A DNA stretch of 64,000 nucleotides, from assembly GCA_903857495.1 (NCBI GenBank), contig CAIOFF010000023.1:1-64000 (forward strand), read 5' to 3'. Position 1 is the stretch's first letter, and each line of letters starts with the position of its first letter. This stretch comes from an uncultured Holophagaceae bacterium. Its GTDB lineage: Bacteria; Acidobacteriota; Holophagae; Holophagales; Holophagaceae. Of this stretch, positions 1-8,172 are shown one piece after another. The notes under the pieces are model-generated. The model made no database searches, was not told where the DNA came from, and saw only the letters and a list, made by a program, of their open reading frames with translations. The translations under genes and the position numbers were made by a program.

Positions 1-10
1 CCCGGTCTCA

Positions 11-122
11 CCCCGGGCATCCCCAAGGGGGCGGCGGCTGGCTGCGGCCCCAAAAAGCCGTCCCAGCCGCCGCCCCCTTGGCCGGTCGCACGCGACCGGG
101 GGCCCCAGGCCCGGATGCCCCG
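11..122. repeat. Long GC-rich inverted repeat (hairpin)
   Basis: CCAAGGGGGCGGCGGCTG at 23-40 is the exact reverse complement of 64-81, giving an 18-bp perfect stem around a 23-nt loop. Further out, GGGCATCC (15-22) pairs with GGATGCCC at about 112-119, so the structure extends to about 110 bp with an unpaired shoulder. No T-run follows on either strand, so it does not look like a simple intrinsic terminator. It could be a small palindromic mobile or REP-like element. Confidence 0.75.
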
Positions 123-138
123 TCGGCGCGATGACTGC

Positions 139-187
139 GCCTTCGTGCCCTTTGGGCCAGCTCTTCGTGTCCTTTGTGGAGATCCTT
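139..187. repeat. Dispersed CTTCGTG-type repeat, degenerate copy 1
   Basis: CTTCGTGCCCTTT at 141-153 and CTTCGTGTCCTTTGTGG at about 163-179, followed by AGATCC, repeat the word found in the copies near 14.8 and 47.4 kb. It lies downstream of the minus-strand gene ending at 364, as the other copies lie downstream of minus-strand genes. Degeneracy suggests an old copy. Confidence 0.6.
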
Positions 188-363
188 GTAAGTCAAATTT
201 GGCGGAGCAAGGCCGATAACCAGGAAAGGTCTTTGCACTTATCCCCTGCATCTCTGTTTCAAGTGTTTTTTTGACGGGGATATATGGGATGGACGGGGAT
301 GTCTGCAATCTGGTTTGCAGGTTTGCAGATGGTGATCCTTTTTTGTTGGCCGAAAATTCGGGA

Positions 364-1227
364 TCACAGCCCCAACGGGTCGTAGGCCAGGTCCATGGCG
401 CCCTGCCAGGCGCCGAAGAGGCGGGTGCGGGTCCAGTCGGTGGGGTCGGGGCGCAGGCGGCGGAGGCGGCGGGAGAGGAACCACACGGTGCCGCCCTTCA
501 GGTGCAGTTCGTCGTAGGGCGCCGTGCGGGCCCGGGCCATGTCCGCCGGGGCCATGCCGCCGGGGAAGGCCGCCCAGGCCCAGCGCCGGGCGCTCAGGCC
601 CGCAGCCCAGGCGCCGCTCTGCAGCAGGGCCGGGTCCGAGACGACCGTGACCGCCGCCAGGCCCGCGCGCCCCAGCACGAAGCCGTCGAAGCGGGTCAGC
701 GTGGCGCCGCTGCGCACGAAGGGGCCGCTGCCCGGCACGCGCCAGTCAAGGAAGGCTGTCGGCAAGCTCGCGGGCCGGGCCTTGAAGCGCAGTTCCACGG
801 TGGCCGGATCGAGGGCGCTCCCCTTGCCGCCGAGGCTCGCTACCCGGGGCGCGACGGCCGCCAGCAGGCGGGCGGCATCCAGGGTGGACCCGTCCTGCAG
901 CCGCCAGCCCGGCCGCACCGTGAGGCGCCAGCGGCGACCGTGGCGGGAGACCGCGGCCTCGGCGATCAGCAGGCCCGCCAGGCCATTCGGCCCCTTCTCC
1001 AGCAGCGGCAGGTCCGACTGGGTCACCAGCAGGGCCTCCACGCCAGCGCCGGCAGGCAGGAGCACCACCACCTTCGCCAGGTCCTCCTGGAACTCCGGCA
1101 CCGCCGGGACGTAGAGCTTCCGGGCATCCGCAAGCGGAACCGGCTCCAGCCCGTTCTGCCAGACCAGCCAAGCTCCCGCGCCGAGGCCCAGGAGCAGCAC
1201 CGCGGCGAGGGCGAGGCGCAGCTTCAT
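364..1227 (-). CDS. Short extracellular solute-binding-like protein (SBP family 5-like)
   Basis: A 287-residue protein with an N-terminal hydrophobic anchor or signal (residues 3-23, ending LVW). The middle has the layout of dipeptide/nickel-type family 5 binding proteins: a 'LTVRPGWRLQDGSTLDAARL' stretch like the usual 'LRPGVKFHDGTPFTAEDV', then a 'VPGSGPF' element. Family 5 proteins usually run to about 500 residues, so only part of the fold is present. The start ATG lies 2 nt downstream of the threonine aldolase stop, so the two are probably co-transcribed. No permease or ATPase partner is nearby. The family match is moderate and the ligand unknown. Confidence 0.6.
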   Translation of the reverse strand: MKLRLALAAVLLLGLGAGAWLVWQNGLEPVPLADARKLYVPAVPEFQEDLAKVVVLLPAGAGVEALLVTQSDLPLLEKGPNGLAGLLIAEAAVSRHGRRWRLTVRPGWRLQDGSTLDAARLLAAVAPRVASLGGKGSALDPATVELRFKARPASLPTAFLDWRVPGSGPFVRSGATLTRFDGFVLGRAGLAAVTVVSDPALLQSGAWAAGLSARRWAWAAFPGGMAPADMARARTAPYDELHLKGGTVWFLSRRLRRLRPDPTDWTRTRLFGAWQGAMDLAYDPLGL

Positions 1228-1229
1228 GG

Positions 1230-2258
1230 TCAGGCCGAGCGCAGGGACAGGGCCACGGGCTCCAGGCGGCGCAGGGCCTCCTCGATGTCCCCGGCCGTCA
1301 GGTCGCGGTGGGCGATGAAGCGGATGGCGCTGCCCACGGGCAGGACCCGGACGCCGACCGCCTCCAGGGCCGTAAGGGCACCGGGCGCGTCGGCCACCGG
1401 CACCAGCAGGATGTTGGTCTCCGGCACGGGGGCGGCGACGCCGAAGGCGCGCAGGCCATCGGCCAGGCGCTGGATCTTGGCGTGGTCTTCGGCCACCCGG
1501 GGCAGGTAGTCCAGGGCCACGAGTCCCGCAGCGGCGACGACGCCGCCCTGCCGGACCCCGCCGCCCAGCATCTTGCGCAGCCGCCGGGCCTCGACCATGG
1601 CCGCCGCAGAGCCGCCGAGCATGGAACCCATGGGCGCGCCCAGCCCCTTGCTGAGGCAGACCTGCACCGTGTCCACGCCCGCGGTCAGCTCGGCCAGCGG
1701 ACAGCCCAGGGCGGCGGCGGCGTGCCAGAGCCGGGCGCCATCCAGGTGCACGGCCAGGCCCGCGGCCTTGGCGGCGGCCACCAGGGCCCTGTGCTCGGCC
1801 ACGGGCGTCACCGTTCCCCCGGCGAAGTTGTGGGTGTTCTCCAGGCAGAGCAGCCGGCTGCGCAGGGTGTAGTAGGGGCCTGGCGAGCCCGCGGTCTTCG
1901 TCACCTGCGCGGGGGTGGGCCGACCGGGGCCGCCCTCCCAGGCCAAGGCCTCGGGCATGCCCCCGGCCAGCCAGGCGCCCGTGCCCAGCTCCGAGCCCAG
2001 CACATGGGCCTGGGCCGGGGCCAGGAAGCGATCCCCCCGCCGCAGGTGCAGCATCAGGCCGATGAGGTTGCCCATGCAGCCCGAGGGCACCCACAGGGCC
2101 GCCTCGAGGCCCAGCAGGTCCGCCACCCGGGCCTCCAGAATGGCCATGGTGGGGTCGCGCTCCAGCACGTCGTCGCCGACCTCGGCCGAAGCCATGGCGG
2201 CGCGCATCTCCGGCGTGGGTCGGGTCACGGTGTCGGAACGGAGGTCGAGGGGTCGCAT
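1230..2258 (-). CDS. ltaE: Low-specificity threonine aldolase (PLP, beta-eliminating lyase family)
   Basis: A fold-type I PLP enzyme expected to cleave L-threonine or L-allo-threonine to glycine and acetaldehyde in the cytoplasm. The N-terminus has the family hallmark DLRSDTVTRP (residues 4-13). The cofactor lysine lies in LSKGLGAPMGS around residue 195. Length (342 residues) is normal. I chose the ATG at 2258 because the hallmark then begins at residue 4, as in known aldolases; an in-frame TTG at 2270 is the alternative. Neither start has a strong Shine-Dalgarno. It is followed after 2 nt by the short binding-protein-like gene, and transcribed away from uppP. Confidence 0.9.
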   Translation of the reverse strand: MRPLDLRSDTVTRPTPEMRAAMASAEVGDDVLERDPTMAILEARVADLLGLEAALWVPSGCMGNLIGLMLHLRRGDRFLAPAQAHVLGSELGTGAWLAGGMPEALAWEGGPGRPTPAQVTKTAGSPGPYYTLRSRLLCLENTHNFAGGTVTPVAEHRALVAAAKAAGLAVHLDGARLWHAAAALGCPLAELTAGVDTVQVCLSKGLGAPMGSMLGGSAAAMVEARRLRKMLGGGVRQGGVVAAAGLVALDYLPRVAEDHAKIQRLADGLRAFGVAAPVPETNILLVPVADAPGALTALEAVGVRVLPVGSAIRFIAHRDLTAGDIEEALRRLEPVALSLRSA

Positions 2259-2338
2259 CTGAAGATTCAATCATGCCCCGGGGGCGAGGCGGGAATCCTG
2301 AAGCCTCTGGCACACTGGTTCTTTGCGCCGGAGCCTGA

Positions 2339-3220
2339 ATGCACCTGTTACACGCCATCCTCCTGGGACTGATCCAGGGCCTGACGGAGTTCCTGCCGGT
2401 GTCCTCCACGGCGCACCTGACCCTGGCCGAGCACCTGATGTTCCATGGCCGGCCCATGCCGCTGGCCTTTGATGTGCTGCTGCACCTGGGCACCCTGCTG
2501 GCCCTGATGGTCTACTTCCGCCAGGAGCTGGTCCAGATCGTCATGGGCTGCTTCGGCCGCGACAGGGAGGGCCGCCGCCTGGCCTTCATGCTGTTCCTGG
2601 CCATGATCCCCACGGGCATCTTCGGCCTCGCCACCCGAGGGGTGAAGGAGGCTGCCAAGGAGCACCTCTGGGTCTACGGCGTGGGCCTGCTCTGCACCTC
2701 CCTGCTGCTCTACCTCGCCAACACCCTCAGCCGCCAACGGGTGAACCTCAGCAACCTGGACCTGGCGGGCCGGGACCACCATGACCTGCGGGCCATGGAC
2801 GCCCTGGCCGTGGGCACCATCCAGGGCCTCGGCGGCGGCTTCGGCCTGTCGCGCTCTGGCTCCACCATCTCCGTGGGCGTGTTCCGCGGCCTGAAGCTGC
2901 CGGCCTCCGCGCGGTTCAGCTTCCTCCTTGGCATGCCCACCATCGCGGCGGCGGCGCTGGTCGAGCTGCGGGGCCTGCTGAAGCCCCTGCTGAGGCACCA
3001 ACCCCTGCCGCCGGATCTGGCCTTTCCCGCGGGCTCGGTGTCCCCGGTGCTGCTCTGCATCGCCGGAGTGCTCGCCGCCGCGGTCTCTGGCTACCTGGCC
3101 ATCGGCCTCCTGGACCGCTTCACCCGGAAGCCCCGGCTCAACGGCTTCGCGCTCTACTGCCTGGGCCTCGGCCTGGTGCTGGTGGTGCTGGGCACCACTG
3201 GCGCGCTGAACCACCACTGA
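2339..3220 (+). CDS. uppP: Undecaprenyl-diphosphate phosphatase (BacA/UppP)
   Basis: An integral membrane enzyme that recycles undecaprenyl pyrophosphate to the monophosphate carrier used for peptidoglycan and other wall polymers. Both signature motifs are present: GLTEFLPVSSTAHL near residue 14 (carrying the catalytic Glu region) and GLSRSGSTISVGVFRGL near residue 170 (PGxSRSGxT class). Several hydrophobic helices span the protein. At 293 residues it is slightly longer than the common 265-275. It stands alone, divergent from ltaE. Confidence 0.95.
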   Translation: MHLLHAILLGLIQGLTEFLPVSSTAHLTLAEHLMFHGRPMPLAFDVLLHLGTLLALMVYFRQELVQIVMGCFGRDREGRRLAFMLFLAMIPTGIFGLATRGVKEAAKEHLWVYGVGLLCTSLLLYLANTLSRQRVNLSNLDLAGRDHHDLRAMDALAVGTIQGLGGGFGLSRSGSTISVGVFRGLKLPASARFSFLLGMPTIAAAALVELRGLLKPLLRHQPLPPDLAFPAGSVSPVLLCIAGVLAAAVSGYLAIGLLDRFTRKPRLNGFALYCLGLGLVLVVLGTTGALNHH

Positions 3221-3325
3221 CCGCCGGAATCGGACCACTCGCCTGCCGGGACTTCCCGCCCACCGGAGGGATGTTACGGGCTACGTGATGCCGCTTACAC
3301 TGGGAGCTTCCACCCGGAGGTCGCA

Positions 3326-4087
3326 GTGATCCAGCTGAACGAGGTCCACAAGTCCTTCAGCGTGAAGGACCGCAAGGCCCGCACCCCGAAGCGGATCGAT
3401 GCCGTCCGGGGCATCTCCCTCACGGTGCAGCCCGGGGAGATCTACGGCCTGCTCGGGCCCAACGGCGCGGGCAAGTCCACGACCCTCCGGATGATCGCGG
3501 GCCTCATGGACCCGGACGTCGGCAGCATCGAGGTCTGCGGCATGGACACGCGCCAGAAGCCCGAGGCCGTCCGGGGCTGCCTGGGCTACCTCAGCACCGA
3601 CATGGGGGTCTACACCCGCTTCACCCCCCGGGAACTCCTGCGGCTCTTCGGCGAGTTCCAGGACGTGGACCCCGCCGTGGCTGAGCGCCGGGGCCTCCAC
3701 CTGCTGGGCAAGCTGCAGCTGGCGGACTTCGCCGACGTGAAGATGGAGGGGTTCTCCTCGGGCCAGAAGCAGAAGGTCAGCATCGCCCGCGCCCTGCTGC
3801 ACGATCCCAAGGTGGTCATCTTCGACGAACCCACCACGGGCCTGGACGTCCTCACGGCCAAGACCGTACTGGACCTGCTGCGCATCATGCGGGAAGAGGG
3901 CCGCACGGTGATCGTCAGCACCCACGTCATGCCCATGGTGGAGGACATCTGCGACCGGGTAGGCATCATCTTCGACGGCAAGCTGCACGGCGACGCGCCG
4001 CCGCGGGACCTGCTCCAGAGCCGCAACGCCAAGACCCTGGACGAAGTGTTCTTCCAACTCGCGGCTGAGTCTGAGGGAGGCAACTGA
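3326..4087 (+). CDS. natA: ABC transporter ATP-binding protein, NatA-type
   Basis: The ATPase subunit of an ABC-2 exporter (253 residues). It has Walker A GPNGAGKST (about residue 48), signature SSGQKQKVSIARA (about residue 148), Walker B VVIFDEPTTGLD and a switch histidine in STHVMP. It starts at GTG 3326 with GGAGG five bases upstream. Its TGA overlaps the permease ATG as TGATG, so the two are translationally coupled. The pair resembles NatAB Na+ exporters, but the ABC-2 superfamily is broad and the substrate cannot be fixed from sequence. Confidence 0.9.
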   Translation: MIQLNEVHKSFSVKDRKARTPKRIDAVRGISLTVQPGEIYGLLGPNGAGKSTTLRMIAGLMDPDVGSIEVCGMDTRQKPEAVRGCLGYLSTDMGVYTRFTPRELLRLFGEFQDVDPAVAERRGLHLLGKLQLADFADVKMEGFSSGQKQKVSIARALLHDPKVVIFDEPTTGLDVLTAKTVLDLLRIMREEGRTVIVSTHVMPMVEDICDRVGIIFDGKLHGDAPPRDLLQSRNAKTLDEVFFQLAAESEGGN

Positions 4088-5277
4088 TGCGCGGCGCCCT
4101 GCTCATCGCCAAGAAAGAATTCCTGGAGCTCTCCAAGGACCGGAAGACGATGTTCTTTGCGTTCGTCCTGCCCTTCCTGCTGTATCCCGCGATCTTCGGC
4201 ATGATGGCCAAGATGGGGAAGCGGGACGAGGCCCAGAACCGCAACAAGGCCAGCCGCATCTATGTCGCGGACCCCTCCCACATCCTGGACGGGATCCTGG
4301 CCTCGGACCCCAAGCGCTTCGAGCGGGTGGCCCGCCCCGAGGGGGATCTGAAGCAGGCCATCCGCGACCAGAAGCTGGAGCTGGCCCTGGAGGTCGCCGC
4401 CACCGCCACCACCTCCCTCCAGAAGCAGGAGACCTTCACTGTCGGCGTCATCGTGGACGAGAGTGAGCGTGCCTCGGAGATCGCCCTCAAGCGCTTCAAG
4501 GAAGCCGTCCGGACCCAGGAGCAGGCCTGGGTGCAGGGCCGCCTCCAGACCCTGGGCGCCTCGGCCCAGCTGGCTGAGCCCCTGAAGCTGGACGTGAAGA
4601 ACGCGGCCGACATCACCCTGGAGGTGGGCAAGGTCATGGGCCGGATGCTCCCCTACCTGCTGATGATCATGATGTACGCCGGCTCCATGCAGCACGGGAT
4701 CTACGCCACCGCCGGGGAGAAGGAGCGCCACACGCTGCTGAGCCTCATGGCCACCCGCCTGCCCCGCAACCAGATCATCCTGGGCAAGCTGCTCTACATC
4801 TTCAGCATCGGGGTCATCGCCGCCCTGCTGAACCTGCTGAGCATGGGCCTCTCCGTGGCCACCGCCAGCAGCGGCGCGGCCGGGTCCATGCAGGCGGTGG
4901 CGGCCATCGCCAACCCCATGACGCTGGGCCTCACCTTCCTGATCATGGTGCCCCTGGGCCTGTTCTTCTCGAACTTCATCCTCCTCATGGGCATCCAGGC
5001 CCGGAACACCATCGAGGCCGGCAGCGCCATCACGCCGGGCATCTTCCTGGTCATGTTCCTGGGGATCTTCACCATGGCGCCGGGCGTGGACAAGATGGCC
5101 TTCCTCACCTACGTGCCGGTGGTGAACGTCTGCCTGGCGCTGCGCAAGCTGTTCAGCCAGCAGTTCAGCTGGGTGGAATACCTGGTGGCCTTCGCCATGA
5201 CCGTGGGCCTGGCGGCGATCATGACGATGGTGTCCACGCGGATGCTGAACCGTGAGAAAGCCCTGTTCAAAGCCTGA
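4087..5277 (+). CDS. natB: ABC-2 type permease, NatB-like
   Basis: The 396-residue membrane partner of the preceding ATPase. The N-terminal 'LLIAKKEFLELSKDRKTMFF' is typical of NatB/ABC-2 permeases, with a first transmembrane helix, a long extracytoplasmic domain (about residues 50-180) and five or more C-terminal helices. AGEKERHTLLSLMATRLPR carries the conserved cytoplasmic coupling segment (GEKE..TLE-like). It overlaps natA by one base. No third component is adjacent. Confidence 0.9.
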   Translation: MRGALLIAKKEFLELSKDRKTMFFAFVLPFLLYPAIFGMMAKMGKRDEAQNRNKASRIYVADPSHILDGILASDPKRFERVARPEGDLKQAIRDQKLELALEVAATATTSLQKQETFTVGVIVDESERASEIALKRFKEAVRTQEQAWVQGRLQTLGASAQLAEPLKLDVKNAADITLEVGKVMGRMLPYLLMIMMYAGSMQHGIYATAGEKERHTLLSLMATRLPRNQIILGKLLYIFSIGVIAALLNLLSMGLSVATASSGAAGSMQAVAAIANPMTLGLTFLIMVPLGLFFSNFILLMGIQARNTIEAGSAITPGIFLVMFLGIFTMAPGVDKMAFLTYVPVVNVCLALRKLFSQQFSWVEYLVAFAMTVGLAAIMTMVSTRMLNREKALFKA

Positions 5278-5298
5278 TTCCGCCTCCGGGTGCCGGAT

Positions 5299-5327
5299 TT
5301 GCCCAGAGAAACCTGTCACTCTATAGT
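5299..5327 (+). promoter_or_regulatory. Sigma-70-type promoter candidate
   Basis: TTGCCC (5299-5304) and TATAGT (5322-5327) are separated by exactly 17 bases. The -10 matches five of six consensus positions and the -35 four of six. It lies 28 bases upstream of the start at 5355 and would drive the TPR-like gene and probably the YvcK-like gene. Confidence 0.6.
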
Positions 5328-5354
5328 TTCTTCAAGGCTTCCAGAGGATCCCGC

Positions 5355-5888
5355 ATGGCAACGAAGGCCAAGACTGAAACCGCTCCCAAGTCCACCCCGA
5401 TGCCGGCCCAGGCCGCGCCGTCCCCGCTCGCGACCGCCTACGCCAAGGCTGTGAAGCTCGTGGACACCGGCAAGTACCCCGAGGCCGTCAAGGCCCTGGA
5501 GGCCCTGGTGGCCGAGGCCTTGGAGGCCGGTGACTGGGCCGTCAAGCGCCGGGCCCAGGTCTACCTCCTGCTGGCCCAGGCCAAGGTCACGCCGCCCGCC
5601 GTGGCCGCCCTGGATGCCCTCACCGAGATCCAGGCCTGCCTCAATCGCCACGCCACGGACGAAGCCGTCAAGCTGGTGGACAAGGCCATCAAGACCCACC
5701 CCGCCGTGGGCTCCCTCCACTACCTGCGGTCCGTGGCCTTCGCCCAGACCGAGAACGTCGAGGAATCCGCCCAGAGCCTCAAGAAGGCCATGGACCTGGA
5801 TGCCAACTTCGTCTTCCAGTGGCACATGGAGCCTGACTTCAACGCCATCCGGAAGTCCCCCCTCTTCGCCTTCACCGAGAACCGCTAG
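5355..5888 (+). CDS. TPR-like helical repeat protein, unknown role
   Basis: A 177-residue soluble protein with no signal peptide, an Ala/Pro/Lys-rich N-terminal 25 residues, and helical pairs resembling tetratricopeptide repeats (YAKAVKLVDTGKYPEAVKAL at about residues 30-49, and residues 118-150). The C-terminus 'DANFVFQWHMEPDFNAIRKSPLF' resembles the end of other TPR proteins that close with 'DPDFDPIRSDPRF'. ATG is preceded by AGAGGATC. It sits 18 bases before the YvcK-like gene and probably shares its promoter. No enzymatic motif; likely a scaffold or partner-binding protein. Confidence 0.75.
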   Translation: MATKAKTETAPKSTPMPAQAAPSPLATAYAKAVKLVDTGKYPEAVKALEALVAEALEAGDWAVKRRAQVYLLLAQAKVTPPAVAALDALTEIQACLNRHATDEAVKLVDKAIKTHPAVGSLHYLRSVAFAQTENVEESAQSLKKAMDLDANFVFQWHMEPDFNAIRKSPLFAFTENR

Positions 5889-5906
5889 CTCCGGCGTTCC
5901 ACGGCC

Positions 5907-6899
5907 ATGGCCGCTCGCTCCCAGGGTCTCGATCCCGAGCAGCCGCTGCGCGTGGTGGCTCTGGGGGGCGGCACGGGGCTGGCTTCCCTTCTTCGCGCCA
6001 TCAAGCGGGAAGCAGGGCGGGTGCGTGAGCCCTGGAAACTTACGGGCATCGTCACGGTCTCGGACAACGGCGGCTCCTCGGGGCGGCTGCGGGAGGAGCT
6101 CGGCGGCATTCCACCGGGGGACCTGCGCAACTGCCTGGCCGCCCTCACCCTCGAAGACTCCGCCCTGACGGACCTGCTGAACTACCGCTTCAAGAGCGAA
6201 GGCAGCCTCTCCGGCCACTCCCTGGGCAACCTGATGCTCTGGGCTCTGGCGGATCTGACCGGCGACTGGGTGCGCGCCATCCGCAAGCTCTCGGGCGTCC
6301 TGGTGACCCTGGGCCGGCTGTTCCCCTCGACCACCGTGCCTGTGACGCTGGTGGGCGAGGACATGGAGGGCCGCCGCTACGTGGGGGAAATGGCCGTGGG
6401 GACCAGCCACCAGCCCCTGGCCCGGCTCTGGCTGGAGCCCAACGACGCCGAGCCCCTACCGGAGGCGGTCCTGGCCCTGCTGCGCTCGGACCTGATCCTC
6501 CTGGCCCCGGGCAGCCTCTACACCTCCACCATCCCCAACCTGCTGCTGCCGGACCTCCAGGAGGCCCTGGAGTTCTCCCGCTCGCCGGTGATCTACGTGG
6601 CCAACCTGATGACCGAGCCCGGCGAGACCGACGGCCTGGACCTGGAGACCCACATTGCAGCCATCTCGGCCCTGGGCCGTACCGGAATCACAGCCATCAT
6701 CGCCAACGAGACCCCCCTCTGGCCCGAGATGCTCGCCCGCTACCGGCGGGAGGGCGGGGAGCCGCTGACGGCCGAGCGGGACGAGATCATGGGCATCCCG
6801 GTCCACCGGTTTCCCCTGCTGGATCCCGAGTCGCCCATGGCCCGCCACCACCCGGACCTGCTGAATCAGGCCATCCGGGCCACCCTGAGGCGGCTCTGA
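5907..6899 (+). CDS. yvcK: YvcK/CofD-like UPF0052 protein (gluconeogenesis factor family)
   Basis: A 330-residue cytoplasmic protein of the 2-phospho-L-lactate transferase/YvcK superfamily. Motifs are clear: VVALGGGTGLASLL (nucleotide-binding turn, residues 14-27), VSDNGGSSGRLREE, IPPGDLRNC, HSLGNLML and APGSLYTSTIPNLL. In Firmicutes and Actinobacteria, family members bind UDP-sugars and steer carbon to peptidoglycan precursors. There is no coenzyme F420 pathway nearby, so the YvcK role is more likely than CofD. It is usually found with rapZ and whiA; that context is absent here. Confidence 0.88.
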   Translation: MAARSQGLDPEQPLRVVALGGGTGLASLLRAIKREAGRVREPWKLTGIVTVSDNGGSSGRLREELGGIPPGDLRNCLAALTLEDSALTDLLNYRFKSEGSLSGHSLGNLMLWALADLTGDWVRAIRKLSGVLVTLGRLFPSTTVPVTLVGEDMEGRRYVGEMAVGTSHQPLARLWLEPNDAEPLPEAVLALLRSDLILLAPGSLYTSTIPNLLLPDLQEALEFSRSPVIYVANLMTEPGETDGLDLETHIAAISALGRTGITAIIANETPLWPEMLARYRREGGEPLTAERDEIMGIPVHRFPLLDPESPMARHHPDLLNQAIRATLRRL

Positions 6900-7025
6900 C
6901 CCCCTCTTGAAAGTCCGAAAGTTGCCGATAAGGTTTCTAGACGACCGGGTATTGCCTTCCGGGATGGTTTTTGGTCTCATGACAGGTAACAACTCACAAA
7001 TCAGCGATGGGACGGGGGACTGGCA

Positions 7026-8150
7026 TTGGCGCTAACCGGTGATCTGGCGACCATGAGCCTGGAAGACATCTTCCAGTGGCTGGCCGTGGGCAAGAAGACC
7101 GGGGTGCTCGAGCTCAAGGGGTCCATGCACACCAAGCGCGTCGCCTTCCACGAGGGGCGCATCACCAGCATCTGGTCCTCGGATCCGCGCGAGTACCTGG
7201 GGCAGTATCTGCTCGCCTACAACCGCATCACCGAAGAACAGCTCCGGGATGCCCTGGCCACCCAAGAGGATGAGCAGCAGCTGCTGGGCCGGATCCTCAT
7301 CAACCGGCAGCTCGTCACCGAGACCGAGATCCGGCGCATCGTCCAGATGAAGGTGGAGGAGAGCATCTACGACACCTTCCTGTGGGGCGTCGGGAACTTC
7401 GAGTTCCACGACGGCGCCGCCTCCCACCAGAAGAGCATGCTGCTGAGCCTGGATGTCACGGGCATCGTCCTCGAAGGCGCGCGCCGCCTCGATGACTGGC
7501 AGCGCATCCGCAAAGTCATCAAGGGTGGGGATGCCATCCTGGCCGCCATCTCCGAGGCCATCGCCGAGCGCCTGCCGCTGGCCACCGAGGACGCCAACAT
7601 CCTGTCCCGCCTGGATGGCCACCGGCGGATCGACCAGCTGGTGCTGGAGATGCGCCTGCCGGAGTTCAAGATCAACAAGCTGCTCTTCGACCTGCACGAG
7701 CGGGGTCTGGTGCGCATCGTCAACCCCGGCGGCAACCTGGGCGAGAACCCCAGCCTGCAACTGCAGCGGGCCCGCGCCCTGGTGGAGAAGCAGAAGCTGC
7801 AGGAGGCCCAGGAGGAGCTCCGCCGCATCCTCAAGGACCAGCCCCGCCACCTCGACGCCAACAAGATGATGGCCGTGGTGCAGGACCTTCTCCAGGAGAA
7901 GAAGCCGGACCTGGACTTGGTGCCCGAGCTGGCCATGAGCCTGGATGAGCTGACCAGCACCGACCTCGGGCCCAACGAGGCGTTCCTGGCCACCCGCGTG
8001 AACGGCCTGTGGACCATCCGCGACATCCTCTCCATCGCGCCTTTCGAGCCGGACGAATGCCTCGGCATCTTCTCCAAGCTCCTGAAGCGTGGGATTCTCA
8101 AGGCTACGAAACCCGCCCAGGGAGGCGATCAGCTGGGAGCCTCACGCTGA
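7026..8150 (+). CDS. DUF4388 (PATAN) protein with MshEN-like tandem repeats
   Basis: A 374-residue cytoplasmic protein starting at TTG 7026 behind GGGACGGGGG. Residues 1-50 match DUF4388/PATAN (LTGDLATMSLEDIFQWLAVG; TGVLEL; FHEGRI), common in delta-proteobacterial and acidobacterial signalling proteins. Residues 57-80 and 86-109 are two copies of the xLGxxLLxxxxITxxxLxxAL pattern with a 5-residue linker, the geometry of the c-di-GMP-binding MshEN/GspE N-terminal domain. The usual first Arg and the central Gly are replaced (Tyr/Leu and Asn/Gln). A C-terminal region has helical-repeat character. Probably a regulator; ligand binding is uncertain. Confidence 0.75.
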   Translation: MALTGDLATMSLEDIFQWLAVGKKTGVLELKGSMHTKRVAFHEGRITSIWSSDPREYLGQYLLAYNRITEEQLRDALATQEDEQQLLGRILINRQLVTETEIRRIVQMKVEESIYDTFLWGVGNFEFHDGAASHQKSMLLSLDVTGIVLEGARRLDDWQRIRKVIKGGDAILAAISEAIAERLPLATEDANILSRLDGHRRIDQLVLEMRLPEFKINKLLFDLHERGLVRIVNPGGNLGENPSLQLQRARALVEKQKLQEAQEELRRILKDQPRHLDANKMMAVVQDLLQEKKPDLDLVPELAMSLDELTSTDLGPNEAFLATRVNGLWTIRDILSIAPFEPDECLGIFSKLLKRGILKATKPAQGGDQLGASR

Positions 8151-8172
8151 ACCTCCCGCCTCAGGAGGTTCC

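Larger units (their letters stand above)
1..363. other. Intergenic, repeat-rich, no supported gene
   Basis: No convincing coding sequence is present. The stretch holds a long GC-rich hairpin (11-122), a degenerate copy of the CTTCGTGCCCTTTGTGG dispersed repeat (139-187), and an AT-richer part (about 235-350) with GACGGGGAT repeated twice and the string GGTGATCCTTTTTTG. That string resembles the end of the repeat copies near 14.84 and 47.44 kb. The whole block lies just downstream of the minus-strand gene ending at 364. Confidence 0.7.

Noticed and set aside
8-238. 76-codon ORF on the minus strand at the window's left edge
   Set aside because: It runs through the dispersed repeat and the GC-rich hairpin, has no recognisable domain and no good start signal, so it is a chance ORF.
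364-2493. Long minus-strand reading frame joining the SBP-like region to aldolase sequence in another frame
   Set aside because: It is an open frame caused by high GC over two real genes in different frames; aldolase motifs are only in the 1230-2258 frame.
6924-6931. GCCGATAA octamer upstream of the DUF4388 gene, like a FliA (sigma-28) -10
   Set aside because: The matching -35 (TAAAG) at the right distance is missing, and the same octamer also occurs at about 212-219 without a gene, so chance is likely.
6900-7025. Possible riboswitch upstream of the DUF4388 gene
   Set aside because: I looked for the GEMM (c-di-GMP) core and other known riboswitch cores and did not find conserved sequence blocks.
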